In this document: positions 7,815 to 15,358 of the stretch, piece by piece
How positions within the stretch are numbered: the stretch's first letter is position 1
Layout: every line of letters starts with the position of its first letter
NCBI GenBank assembly: GCA_045577475.1
Contig: JAZNIM010000091.1
Span: 1 to 20,007, forward strand
Reading direction: 5' to 3'
DNA from: UMGS1387 sp045577475
GTDB lineage: Bacteria > Bacillota > Clostridia > Oscillospirales > CAG-382
Length of the DNA stretch: 20,007 bases
Notes under the pieces: model-generated
What the model was told of the DNA's origin: nothing
What the model saw: the letters and a program-made list of their open reading frames with translations, nothing else
The model's database searches: none
Program-made: the position numbers and the translations under genes

Positions 7815-9878
7815 ATGAGTATACCAAAACCGTGGACACCTGTGACGGCTGTAAAAAAAGATAACGGTTACGATATCTCGGTGCTTAACAGAAATTATAA
7901 GTTGACGGAGCAAAGTCCGTTCTTTTCGTCAATAATTTCTCTTGGTGAAGAACTTCTTGCTTCGCCGATGAGAATTTTTGCAGAAAACAGGGGAGTGCCT
8001 TGCGAATTCTGTTCAACTAAAACATTTATTATGGACAAAAGTGATGACGAGAGAATTAATCTCATTTCAACCATGGAATCAAAGTACGTTATTGTCAATG
8101 TTTCTCACGGCATAGAATTTGACGGTTGCGATGAAATTACACTGTCTGTAATGCCTACAGGCAGAAGTGTGGCCGCTTGTTTCGGTCTTGAGCCTTTTGA
8201 AATGGATGCTTTCGACCTTAATAAGCTGTGGCTTGAAATTCCGTTGAAAAAGGATATAATTAAATATTTTAATGTTTGTTCTGACCCGATTTATAATAAT
8301 CCCGAAGAAGCTGATAAATTTAATAAAATGCCTGAATTCAACCGAAGCGGGATAATCCCTGAGGGTGGTATACACACAAGCTTTTCACCACAGATTTATC
8401 TTAACGGTTTTGATAAAGGCTTGGGATTCTTCTTTATTTCTGATGAATACTTTGAAAATGAAAAAAATGACAGAGTGTTTGAAGTAATAAATAACGGCGA
8501 TGAATGGTTGCTAAGAATAAGGCTTTTGGACAAAACTCCATATTGCTGGCTTGAAAAGGGAACAAATAACAAAATGTCACGTAATATGCTTCCCATAACA
8601 TATCACTTTGGAATGAATGTTACTCCTGTGAAGACAATGGAGAAAAGACCCTATAGCGAAAAGAATTTCCATATAGACTGCTTTACTAAAATTCCAAGAG
8701 AGATGAATTACGATGAATTCTTCTCAAAAACAGTTGTTGATTGGGATAGCGAAATTGGATTTGACAGAATAAAAAGATTGGGCGTGGACACCCTTTATTT
8801 GCATGAAAAATGGAATGATATTCAGAATTTCTATGAGCTTACAAAAGAAACAGGTGACAGGCTCAGATATGTCATTGACGAATGTCATAAGCGTGGTGTA
8901 AAGGTTATTCCTTATTTCGGATATGAAATTTCAACACTTTCTTCTGTGTTTCAGCAGACAGGAAGAAAATATCTTATGGGTTCAATTGATAAAGGCAAAC
9001 GTGCCGAAAGTCAATTCAATTGGTACAGATACCCTTATCAGCGAGACATAAAGGTTTGTTACAGCAGCGGATACGGTGATATTTTTGCAGACGGTATTAT
9101 TGCTCTTCAAAAAGAATACGGTTTTGACGGCTTTTATTTTGATGGAGCTTTGATAGCTTCACGCTGTGGAAACCGTGACCACGGTTGCGGATATTTTGAC
9201 AGAAACGGAATCCTTCAACCTACGGCTGAACAGTTTGAGCTTCGCAAAACTTTCAAGAGAATATATAAATATGCATCGGAAAACAATCTGACCGTTGAAG
9301 CACATATCGCTTTCAGTTCTTTATGCGACTGTGCGTTCTACGATCACTCATGGATTGGCGAAGATATTCAGGCTGCACTTCTCAATAACAGAATTGACCG
9401 TATTCCCGAACAGCTCATGATGGCGAAATTCACTTCACGCGATGTTGGTGTTCCAACATATACTCTTTGCTACAGCGGTGAAAAATGGTCTTATGAAAGC
9501 GGTTGCGGTGTGGCACTTCTTTACGGCTCAATTGCAAAGCCCGTTGACATTGGAAAACCTCTTGAATACACAAGTGCGCTATGGAAAATGTTTGACGAAT
9601 TTCCGCTTGAAGAAGCACAGTGGCTTCCTTACTACAGCGGAAATAACAGTGTATTTTCCGATAATGATGAAGTAAAAGTCAGCATATATGAAGCAAAGGA
9701 TAAAATTCTTGCAATATGCACATCCGTATCCATGAATTTCATTGGTGATGTTACTATAAGCGGAAAGTTCGGAAAAATAACCGATGCTCTCAATGGAACA
9801 CTTATATCGGATAACGGTAAATGTTCTTTGCGTTTTGAAGGTATACAGTGTAAACTGTTGATTTTTGAAAATAACTAA
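7815..9878 (+). CDS. Putative TIM-barrel glycoside hydrolase, unplaced family, paralogue A
   Basis: The 687-residue protein has two parts. The N-terminal 280 residues are probably beta-sandwich, with KGLGFFF and FGMNVTPVK resembling the N-terminal domains of GH123/DUF6067-type proteins. A (beta/alpha)8-like barrel follows (about 290-610): GFDRIKRLGVDTLYLHEKWNDIQ, CHKRGVKVIPYFGYE, FDGFYFDG and WIGEDIQ. A small C-terminal beta domain closes it. By analogy with GH31/GH36-type barrels, D443 at the end of the FYFD strand is the candidate nucleophile and E516 in WIGED a candidate acid/base; both are kept in paralogue B. HGCGYFD (about 455) adds conserved His/Cys. There is no signal peptide. AGGAGA 6 bases upstream sets the start. 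I cannot assign it to a numbered GH family; glycosidase activity is inference. Confidence 0.7.
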   Translation: MSIPKPWTPVTAVKKDNGYDISVLNRNYKLTEQSPFFSSIISLGEELLASPMRIFAENRGVPCEFCSTKTFIMDKSDDERINLISTMESKYVIVNVSHGIEFDGCDEITLSVMPTGRSVAACFGLEPFEMDAFDLNKLWLEIPLKKDIIKYFNVCSDPIYNNPEEADKFNKMPEFNRSGIIPEGGIHTSFSPQIYLNGFDKGLGFFFISDEYFENEKNDRVFEVINNGDEWLLRIRLLDKTPYCWLEKGTNNKMSRNMLPITYHFGMNVTPVKTMEKRPYSEKNFHIDCFTKIPREMNYDEFFSKTVVDWDSEIGFDRIKRLGVDTLYLHEKWNDIQNFYELTKETGDRLRYVIDECHKRGVKVIPYFGYEISTLSSVFQQTGRKYLMGSIDKGKRAESQFNWYRYPYQRDIKVCYSSGYGDIFADGIIALQKEYGFDGFYFDGALIASRCGNRDHGCGYFDRNGILQPTAEQFELRKTFKRIYKYASENNLTVEAHIAFSSLCDCAFYDHSWIGEDIQAALLNNRIDRIPEQLMMAKFTSRDVGVPTYTLCYSGEKWSYESGCGVALLYGSIAKPVDIGKPLEYTSALWKMFDEFPLEEAQWLPYYSGNNSVFSDNDEVKVSIYEAKDKILAICTSVSMNFIGDVTISGKFGKITDALNGTLISDNGKCSLRFEGIQCKLLIFENN

Positions 9879-9910
9879 ACTTCAATTTACAATCTAAGAA
9901 GGAGAATATT

Positions 9911-11989
9911 ATGAGTATACCAAAACCATGGACACCTGTTTCAGTTGTAAAATCAAATGACGGCTATGAAATAAATGTTCTTAACAGAAAGTATACGCTT
10001 AGCGGACAAAGTGCAATGTTTTCGTCTATTATTTCCGACGGAGAAGAACTGCTTGCTTCACCAATACGCTTTGTTGCAAAAAGCGGGGAAGTACAGCATG
10101 AGTTCTGCAAGGCTCTAAGCTATAAAATGGAGGACACAGTCGGCGGTGAAAGTGCAACAGTTTTCTCTACTTATGAAGCAGGCTTTGCAATCATAAATGT
10201 TTCACATACCGTAGAGTATGACGGCTGTGATGAAATAACTCTTGCGGTTATGCCAAAAGGCAGAACTGTTGCAGAGTGCTTTGGAATTGAAAAGTATGAC
10301 CCGACTGCTTTTCAGCTTGATACTCTTTATATGGAAGTGCCGCTTCGCAAGGAAGCCGTAAAGTACTTTAATGTAAATCCCGTTGGAGGCGTTGTGTTTA
10401 ATAATCCCGATGAAAAGGACACAAGTGTGCCTGATACGATTGTTTTCAACAGAAACGGTGTTATACCGAAAAGCGGACTGCACGGACCGTTTCAGTCTCA
10501 GATTTATCTTAACGGCGACAGTAAAGGAATAGGCTTTTTCTTTGACAGCGACAAGAATTTCCATTTCACAAGAAACGATACCGCTTTTGAAATTGAAAAC
10601 AGGGAAGACGAAATTATTCTTCGTATCAGATTTTTCGACAGAACGCCGGACTACTGGCTTGATAAAGGAAATGACGATAGGTTTTCCCGTGACTTAATGC
10701 CTATTCAGTACCGCTTCGGCATGCAGGTGACACCTGTTAAGCTGCCTGAAAATCGTCTTTTCACCGAAAAGAATTTTCACGTGGACTGCTACTGTAAAAT
10801 ACCCCGTGAAATGATGTACGATGAGTATTTTTCCGGTAATGTGCTTGAAAATGCGGATGAAACAGGCTTTGACAGAATTAAACGTCTTGGCGTTGATACG
10901 CTGTACATTCACGAAAAGTGGAACGACATACAGAACAGCCCCGAAATTACAGAAGAAACGGCAAAAAGGCTTAAATTTATAATAGAAGAATGTCACAAGA
11001 GAGGTATAAAGGTCGTACCGTATTTTGGCTATGAGGTTTCAACCGTTTCACCCTTTTTTAAGAAATACGGGGATATGTGCATAATACGTGATGAAAAAAA
11101 GCGTATGTCAGGAAATGTTCTTTGGAGCTGGTACAGATTTCCATATCAGAGAGATTTAAGAGCTTGTCTGAACAGTGATTTTCTTGACTATTTCTATGAA
11201 GGACTTGTTGCATTGCACAAGCGTTTTGGCTTTGACGGCTTTTACTTTGATTCAACCAATGCCCCACATCAATGTGCTAACACAGAACACGGCTGCGGTT
11301 GGTGTGATAAGGACGGATATGTTCATCCAACATATCAGAACTTCAGAATCCGTGAGTTTTTCAAAAAGATTTACAGTTATGCCGATGAAAATGACCTTAT
11401 AATTAACATGCACTCTTGCGGCGTGTATAATATGTCATGCGTCGGATTTTGCACCTCTCTCTGGGAGGGTGAAACGGTGCAATCGCAATTTTTGAACGGC
11501 AACGTGAAAAGAGTGCCTGAAAGCATAATGCGTGCAATGTTCTCGGCACGTGATTTGGGTGTTCCCATGTACACGCTTTGCTATTCACGAGAGGGTGTGT
11601 GGGAATATGAAAGCGGTGCAGCAATTGCACTTCTTTACGGTTCAATTCCTAAGCCTGTTGATATATCTGCACCTCTTGAATACACAAGTAGGCTTTGGAA
11701 AATCTTTGATGAGTTTCCCGTTGAAAAAGCAAATTGGCTGTCATATTACGGCGGAAATGATATTGTGATTTCCGATAATGATGAAGTAAAAGTAAGTATT
11801 TATAAGGCTGAAGGCAGAATACTTGCAATATGCGGTTCTATAAACTCGGAATTTGACGGCAATGCTGTTATATCCGCACCATATAACAATATTAAAGATG
11901 CCTTGACGGGAGAGCTTTTGTCGTACAATGGAAAATGCGTGCTTGAGCTCAAGGGTGTTGAATGTAAGGTTCTCGATATAACCGAATAA
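9911..11989 (+). CDS. Putative TIM-barrel glycoside hydrolase, unplaced family, paralogue B
   Basis: This 692-residue protein is a tandem paralogue of the preceding one. Both begin MSIPKPWTPV and are a little under 60% identical over the first 60 or so residues by eye. Shared landmarks are FGMQVTPVK, LGVDTLYIHEKWNDIQN, KRGIKVVPYFGYEVST, FGFDGFYFD with D447, HGCGWCD, LWEGETVQ with E521, and ARDLGVPMYTLCYS. The residues after the candidate nucleophile differ (DG in A, DST in B). The acid/base segment also differs (WIGED versus WEGET), so the two may split related linkages. No signal peptide is present. AAGGAG lies 8 bases before the start, and the gap to paralogue A is 32 bases without a terminator, so it is the third gene of the same operon. 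Family and substrate are unknown. Confidence 0.7.
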   Translation: MSIPKPWTPVSVVKSNDGYEINVLNRKYTLSGQSAMFSSIISDGEELLASPIRFVAKSGEVQHEFCKALSYKMEDTVGGESATVFSTYEAGFAIINVSHTVEYDGCDEITLAVMPKGRTVAECFGIEKYDPTAFQLDTLYMEVPLRKEAVKYFNVNPVGGVVFNNPDEKDTSVPDTIVFNRNGVIPKSGLHGPFQSQIYLNGDSKGIGFFFDSDKNFHFTRNDTAFEIENREDEIILRIRFFDRTPDYWLDKGNDDRFSRDLMPIQYRFGMQVTPVKLPENRLFTEKNFHVDCYCKIPREMMYDEYFSGNVLENADETGFDRIKRLGVDTLYIHEKWNDIQNSPEITEETAKRLKFIIEECHKRGIKVVPYFGYEVSTVSPFFKKYGDMCIIRDEKKRMSGNVLWSWYRFPYQRDLRACLNSDFLDYFYEGLVALHKRFGFDGFYFDSTNAPHQCANTEHGCGWCDKDGYVHPTYQNFRIREFFKKIYSYADENDLIINMHSCGVYNMSCVGFCTSLWEGETVQSQFLNGNVKRVPESIMRAMFSARDLGVPMYTLCYSREGVWEYESGAAIALLYGSIPKPVDISAPLEYTSRLWKIFDEFPVEKANWLSYYGGNDIVISDNDEVKVSIYKAEGRILAICGSINSEFDGNAVISAPYNNIKDALTGELLSYNGKCVLELKGVECKVLDITE

Positions 11990-11994
11990 AAAAT

Positions 11995-12030
11995 AAAGGA
12001 GCTGTTTCTTATTAAGACGCAGCTCCTTTT
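11995..12030. terminator. Bidirectional terminator between converging operons
   Basis: A perfect 10-bp stem, AAAGGAGCTG (11995-12004) with CAGCTCCTTT (12020-12029), has a 15-base loop. T runs follow on both strands (TTTT on plus; the A-rich 11988-11997 on minus). It closes the hydrolase operon and the pyrophosphatase gene, whose stop is at 12036. Confidence 0.85.
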
Positions 12031-12035
12031 GCCTG

Positions 12036-12440
12036 TTATATTTCTTTTATATCTGTGATAATATAGCTGTCATAGTATTTTTCCTGAAACTCAACTGCTC
12101 TAAACATTTCCTCTTTTGAAAAGCTAAGACCTTTTGGAGCACCTATCAGCTTATCTTCAATATCGTTTTTTCTTCTGACAGCTCCGATAATGATGCAGTC
12201 AAATGCATCCACAGGCTCGTTGACACCGAGAAGGTAAACATCAAGCTCCTCGCCGTCGCCTCCGAGTACATCGGGAATAAAACCGTAGTTTATTGCATAA
12301 GTAAGAGTGTATTTTTCCTTCTTGTGAATGTACCCGATAGGTCTGTCAATGCCGATGTGAACTTCTTTGCCAATATACTTTTTAAGAAGCTCGTTTCGGT
12401 ATATCATGTTTTTTGTTCCTTGTATAAATCTCTTGTCCAT
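12036..12440 (-). CDS. Divergent family I inorganic pyrophosphatase
   Basis: The 134-residue protein shows the soluble pyrophosphatase pattern: HIGIDRPIGY (28-37), YTLTYAINYGFIPDVLGGDGEELDVYLLG (44-72) and RRKNDIEDKLIGAPK (89-103). Enzymes of this family hydrolyse pyrophosphate to two phosphates using several Mg ions. It is short (typical bacterial forms are about 175 residues). The signature D-x-D-P-x-D reads D62-G-E64-E-L-D67, so the middle Asp is Glu. I chose the Met at 12440, 4 bases after the stop of the XRE gene, because AGAGG overlapping that stop serves as its ribosome binding site. A longer frame to 12494 overlaps the XRE gene and starts with an unconvincing Cys-rich tail. The two genes are translationally coupled. 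Activity on free pyrophosphate, rather than on a nucleotide or other phosphoester, is not certain. Confidence 0.8.
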   Translation of the reverse strand: MDKRFIQGTKNMIYRNELLKKYIGKEVHIGIDRPIGYIHKKEKYTLTYAINYGFIPDVLGGDGEELDVYLLGVNEPVDAFDCIIIGAVRRKNDIEDKLIGAPKGLSFSKEEMFRAVEFQEKYYDSYIITDIKEI

Positions 12441-12444
12441 GGTA

Positions 12445-12672
12445 TTAACCTCTGAAGTCGAATAGCTCTTTTGGTGACACCTCAAGCACTTCACACAGCT
12501 TGAAAATTACATCCAACGAAACGCCTACTGTTGCAAGCTCAATTGCACTCATGTGACTTCTGTCAATGTTGAGCAGCTCTGCAAGCTCCATTTGAGTGTA
12601 GCCTCTGCTTTTTCTGTAAAATGATATGTTAAGTCCCAGGTTTTTGTACTGCTTCGTATACTCCTTATCCAT
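12445..12672 (-). CDS. XRE-family helix-turn-helix regulator
   Basis: This 75-residue protein is essentially a single Cro/C1-type HTH domain (PF01381-like). NISFYRKSRGYTQMELAELL, IDRSHMSAIELATVGVSLDVI, then FKLCEVLEVSPKELF cover the five-helix fold from about residue 15 to 72. The start at 12672 is chosen because GGAGGA lies 5 bases before it; an in-frame ATG five codons upstream overlaps that Shine-Dalgarno and is unlikely. It is the first gene of a two-gene unit with the pyrophosphatase, and is divergent from the secreted protein at 12931. Its target is probably its own promoter and possibly the divergent gene. There is no sensor domain. Confidence 0.9.
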   Translation of the reverse strand: MDKEYTKQYKNLGLNISFYRKSRGYTQMELAELLNIDRSHMSAIELATVGVSLDVIFKLCEVLEVSPKELFDFRG

Positions 12673-12736
12673 ACTGTTCCTCCGCATAAATTATCTTAGT
12701 TTAATTTTACGTGCATTCTGCAAAAATATAAACCTT

Positions 12737-12770
12737 GTCATAACAGTAATATGACTTGTGAAATAAGTCA
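12737..12770. promoter_or_regulatory. Overlapping inverted repeats, candidate XRE operator
   Basis: GTCATA (12737-12742) pairs with TATGAC (12750-12755), and TGACTT (12752-12757) pairs with AAGTCA (12765-12770). Both dyads have 7-base centres. The GTCA/TGAC cores alternate in orientation exactly every 15 bp. The region lies between the divergent XRE gene and the secreted-protein gene, where an autoregulatory operator is expected. I could not fix a convincing -35/-10 for the XRE gene itself. Confidence 0.4.
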
Positions 12771-12869
12771 AAATATGCTTTTTACTGCGAAATGTATGAA
12801 TGCGGAGGGAACATTGTATAAATTCAGTGTGAATTTAGCAAAAAACAGAACATCTTTGCGTGAAAAATG

Positions 12870-12898
12870 TTGACAATTAAACAGGCGTGTGGTAGAAT
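12870..12898 (+). promoter_or_regulatory. Promoter of the secreted stalk-domain protein
   Basis: TTGACA (12870-12875), 17 bases, then TAGAAT (12893-12898). Transcription would begin near 12905, downstream of the in-frame ATG at 12889. This excludes that start and supports 12931. Confidence 0.85.
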
Positions 12899-12930
12899 TT
12901 TATTGTAAAAAATATGAAAGGATGATTTGC

Positions 12931-15168
12931 ATGAAAAAAATAATTGCTTTTGTTTTGTGCCTTGTAATGCTGTTTTCAAGCTTTTCGGCAAGTGCACTCT
13001 CTCTTGATTTTCTCAAAAAGCCTTACACTAATTACACATCCGAGTCCGTGGTGACAATCAGCTTTGATAACGCTGAGGAGTTCTTTGATGCTATTGAACT
13101 CTTGGGGGACACGGAGTTATTTGAAGAAAATGGTACGGTCGATTTTGAAATGCTTCTTTCTTCATTGGCACAAGGAAATCAGACTTCCTTTATTCAGTCC
13201 GATATCAGCGAGGACTATAAAAAGATAAAAGCTGCGATTAAATCTGATTCTTTGTATTCAATGGACGTTAATGAAAATCTGAATGTTTCTGTTGATGCAA
13301 ACAGCGGAATTTGGCTTGATATTGATATTGCAAACATGATGGAGCCAAAGTGTCAGGTGGTTGTGTCAAGTCCTGCTTTTAAGGATTATGTGTATTTTGA
13401 TATTCTTGAACTTCTTCTTCCCATGCTGGAAGAGGATGACAGAATGCTGCTTATGTACATACTTTATTCCTTCCTTAATGAAGAATTTGTTTCTTCCGTA
13501 AATGACTATGTTGTCGAAAGATATGAAATGTACGGAACAGTTACTGAAGAAGACGGCGTGTATACGGTAAAGCTCGATAACGAAGGCTTTTTGAAGTTTG
13601 TTGACGATATGCTTGTGTTTATCGTTAATGAGGCGGTTGGCTTTTTGTCAATGGGGCAGCCTGTAGAGGAAACCTTTGATGTACCGTCTATAGCAGATAC
13701 CGGTTTACAGCTTCTCGGTGAGAACGGATATGTTCTTAAGTTCACTCTTGACGGTGAAAATGTCAGCACATGCGAGTACGAATGTGATATAGAACTCAGC
13801 TTCAAGAATATCTCTGAAATTATGGATGAGGAGTACACCCTTGAAGAGGATATCACGCTTGAATTTACCGTTAAAGGCACTGAAAAGATTTCTGAAGTGG
13901 GAACAACAACTGTTGAATATCCCTCTCTTACCGAAGAAAACAGTGTAACTCTTATGGAACTGATGGATGAGCTGCTTGGTGACGGACATATGTATCCCTA
14001 TTATTGGGTGGAGTTTGGAACGGATTATATTCCAGCAGGAGAAACCGTATATGTTCCTTTTGAGGCACTTATGCAAAACGCTTACGGTGATACGGTTGAA
14101 ATTACTTATGACAGCGGTACTGTAACGGCAGTTTCTGAATATTTTGAGGACTTTGCTACTCTTAAGTTTGCTCTCGATTCAACGGTTGCTTCTCTTGATG
14201 AAACAAGTGTTGAGTTTGAAGGGGCGGTTCTTTATGATAAAGATGCTGTATTTGTTAGTGAAAGCTTCATAAAGGAAGTGTTCGGATGGGAACTGTATGA
14301 CCTTGAATACGATATGATTGAAGGCACATATTACTTTGAGTTTGATACCGACCCATATGAATATGACTGGGACGATGAGGATTACTATGACGATGACGAT
14401 TATTACGAAGAGGAAGTAACCTATTATCCCAATGAAGAGGTTTTCATTAAAACTGACTTTCTTCCTGTTGTTGACAGACAGCTTTATGTTCCGTTCCGTG
14501 AAGTTATGGAGCAGGCATATGGCGAATCTGCTGTAATTTCCTATGATAACGGTGCTATAACCGTAACAAGTGATTACTTTGTTGATTTTAAAAAGCTTTC
14601 TTTTGCCGTTGGTGATAATAAGGTTTTTGCGGATGAAAAGGAAATTGGAGTAGGTAATATAATCCTTGTTGACGGAACTACTTATGTTACTACTGAGTTT
14701 TTTGTATCCGTGTTCGGATTTTCTCTTGATTCTGCTTTTTATGATTATCCGACAGATATGTTTACTGTTTGGTATGAGACTGAACCTTACGAGTTTGAAT
14801 ATCCTTATTACTGGCCGTCTATTTATGCTGAATATGTTCCCTCATCTGATACGTGTATATACATTCCCCTTGAGGAAATGATTTATGATGCCTATGATGA
14901 CAGCGTTATTTTTACAAAGCAAGATGGCAGTATTACAATGACTTGTAAATACTTTACTGAGTTTGGAAGTATAGTTCTTACGGCTGATTCTTCCGTAGCG
15001 GTTGTTGACGGAGTTGAGATTGAGCTTGGCGGAAAGGTACTTGTTGAAAATGATGTTGTATACGTACCGTCTGCTCTGTTTGAAAAAGTATTCGGTTGGA
15101 CTCTCATTGAGGCAACATATTGTATTACCGATAATGATTATTATTTCGAGTTTGAAAGCTTTGAATGA
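12931..15168 (+). CDS. Secreted acidic protein with three copper-amine-oxidase-N-like ('stalk') repeats
   Basis: The start at 12931 gives a 745-residue protein with a classical signal peptide: KK, a hydrophobic core (4-15), then ASA at 20-22 before LS. AAAGGATG lies just upstream. Residues about 23-340 form a region I do not recognise, rich in Asp and Glu. Three related modules follow, near 357-470, 500-623 and 625-745. Each has a 'VYVPFEALMQNAYGD' / 'LYVPFREVMEQAYGE' / 'IYIPLEEMIYDAYDD' segment, then a predicted hairpin and a 'VFGW' or 'VFGF' element. This is the pattern of Cu_amine_oxidN1 (PF07833) domains, which in Firmicutes are cell-surface modules without amine oxidase activity. Modules 1 and 2 are joined by an Asp/Glu/Tyr-rich linker (about 471-500). 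No LPxTG, lipobox or SLH repeats are seen, so attachment is unclear. It is a single-gene unit with its own promoter and terminator. Confidence 0.8.
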   Translation: MKKIIAFVLCLVMLFSSFSASALSLDFLKKPYTNYTSESVVTISFDNAEEFFDAIELLGDTELFEENGTVDFEMLLSSLAQGNQTSFIQSDISEDYKKIKAAIKSDSLYSMDVNENLNVSVDANSGIWLDIDIANMMEPKCQVVVSSPAFKDYVYFDILELLLPMLEEDDRMLLMYILYSFLNEEFVSSVNDYVVERYEMYGTVTEEDGVYTVKLDNEGFLKFVDDMLVFIVNEAVGFLSMGQPVEETFDVPSIADTGLQLLGENGYVLKFTLDGENVSTCEYECDIELSFKNISEIMDEEYTLEEDITLEFTVKGTEKISEVGTTTVEYPSLTEENSVTLMELMDELLGDGHMYPYYWVEFGTDYIPAGETVYVPFEALMQNAYGDTVEITYDSGTVTAVSEYFEDFATLKFALDSTVASLDETSVEFEGAVLYDKDAVFVSESFIKEVFGWELYDLEYDMIEGTYYFEFDTDPYEYDWDDEDYYDDDDYYEEEVTYYPNEEVFIKTDFLPVVDRQLYVPFREVMEQAYGESAVISYDNGAITVTSDYFVDFKKLSFAVGDNKVFADEKEIGVGNIILVDGTTYVTTEFFVSVFGFSLDSAFYDYPTDMFTVWYETEPYEFEYPYYWPSIYAEYVPSSDTCIYIPLEEMIYDAYDDSVIFTKQDGSITMTCKYFTEFGSIVLTADSSVAVVDGVEIELGGKVLVENDVVYVPSALFEKVFGWTLIEATYCITDNDYYFEFESFE

Positions 15169-15178
15169 TAAGAAACAT

Positions 15179-15208
15179 TCACCTCTGCTTATGCAGGGGT
15201 GATTTTTT
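15179..15208 (+). terminator. Intrinsic terminator of the secreted-protein gene
   Basis: TCACCTCTGC (15179-15188) pairs with GCAGGGGTGA (15193-15202), with one G-T wobble, around a TTAT loop; six T follow. It starts 10 bases after the stop codon. Confidence 0.9.
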
Positions 15209-15247
15209 ATGATAAAATGTTTTTTGATATTACTTTGTTTTAAATAC

Positions 15248-15276
15248 TTGACTATAGAATCATAAAATGTTAGAAT
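15248..15276 (+). promoter_or_regulatory. Promoter of the MBL/GH43/phosphatase/amidohydrolase operon
   Basis: TTGACT (15248-15253), 17 bases, then TAGAAT (15271-15276). The leader is about 75 bases. No AraC-type direct repeat at the 21-bp register was found upstream. Confidence 0.75.
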
Positions 15277-15341
15277 TAATTTTGTAAAATTATAAGGATA
15301 TAGTTTTAATGAAAGGCATTACATAATAAATACTGTTGAGC

Positions 15342-15358
15342 AGCTTCGGAGGAAAGCT
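15342..15358 (+). promoter_or_regulatory. Small hairpin presenting the ribosome binding site
   Basis: AGCTT (15342-15346) can pair with AAGCT (15354-15358), placing GGAGGA (15348-15353) in a 7-base loop immediately before the ATG. The 5-bp stem is weak; it may modulate initiation or be incidental. Confidence 0.35.

Noticed and set aside
12796..12873. Short frame (25 codons from ATG, or 19 from a TTG behind GGAGG) faintly like the start of an XRE domain
   Set aside because: It ends inside the -35 of the secreted-protein gene and is too short to support as a gene or a pseudogene; the GGAGG-TTG spacing could be chance.
12889..12930. Upstream ATG for the secreted protein
   Set aside because: It overlaps the promoter spacer and would add 14 residues before a typical signal peptide.
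15209..15358. Riboswitch or structured leader before the MBL operon
   Set aside because: Apart from the promoter and the small hairpin at the ribosome binding site I see no conserved aptamer-like structure or attenuator; the stretch is plain AT-rich DNA.
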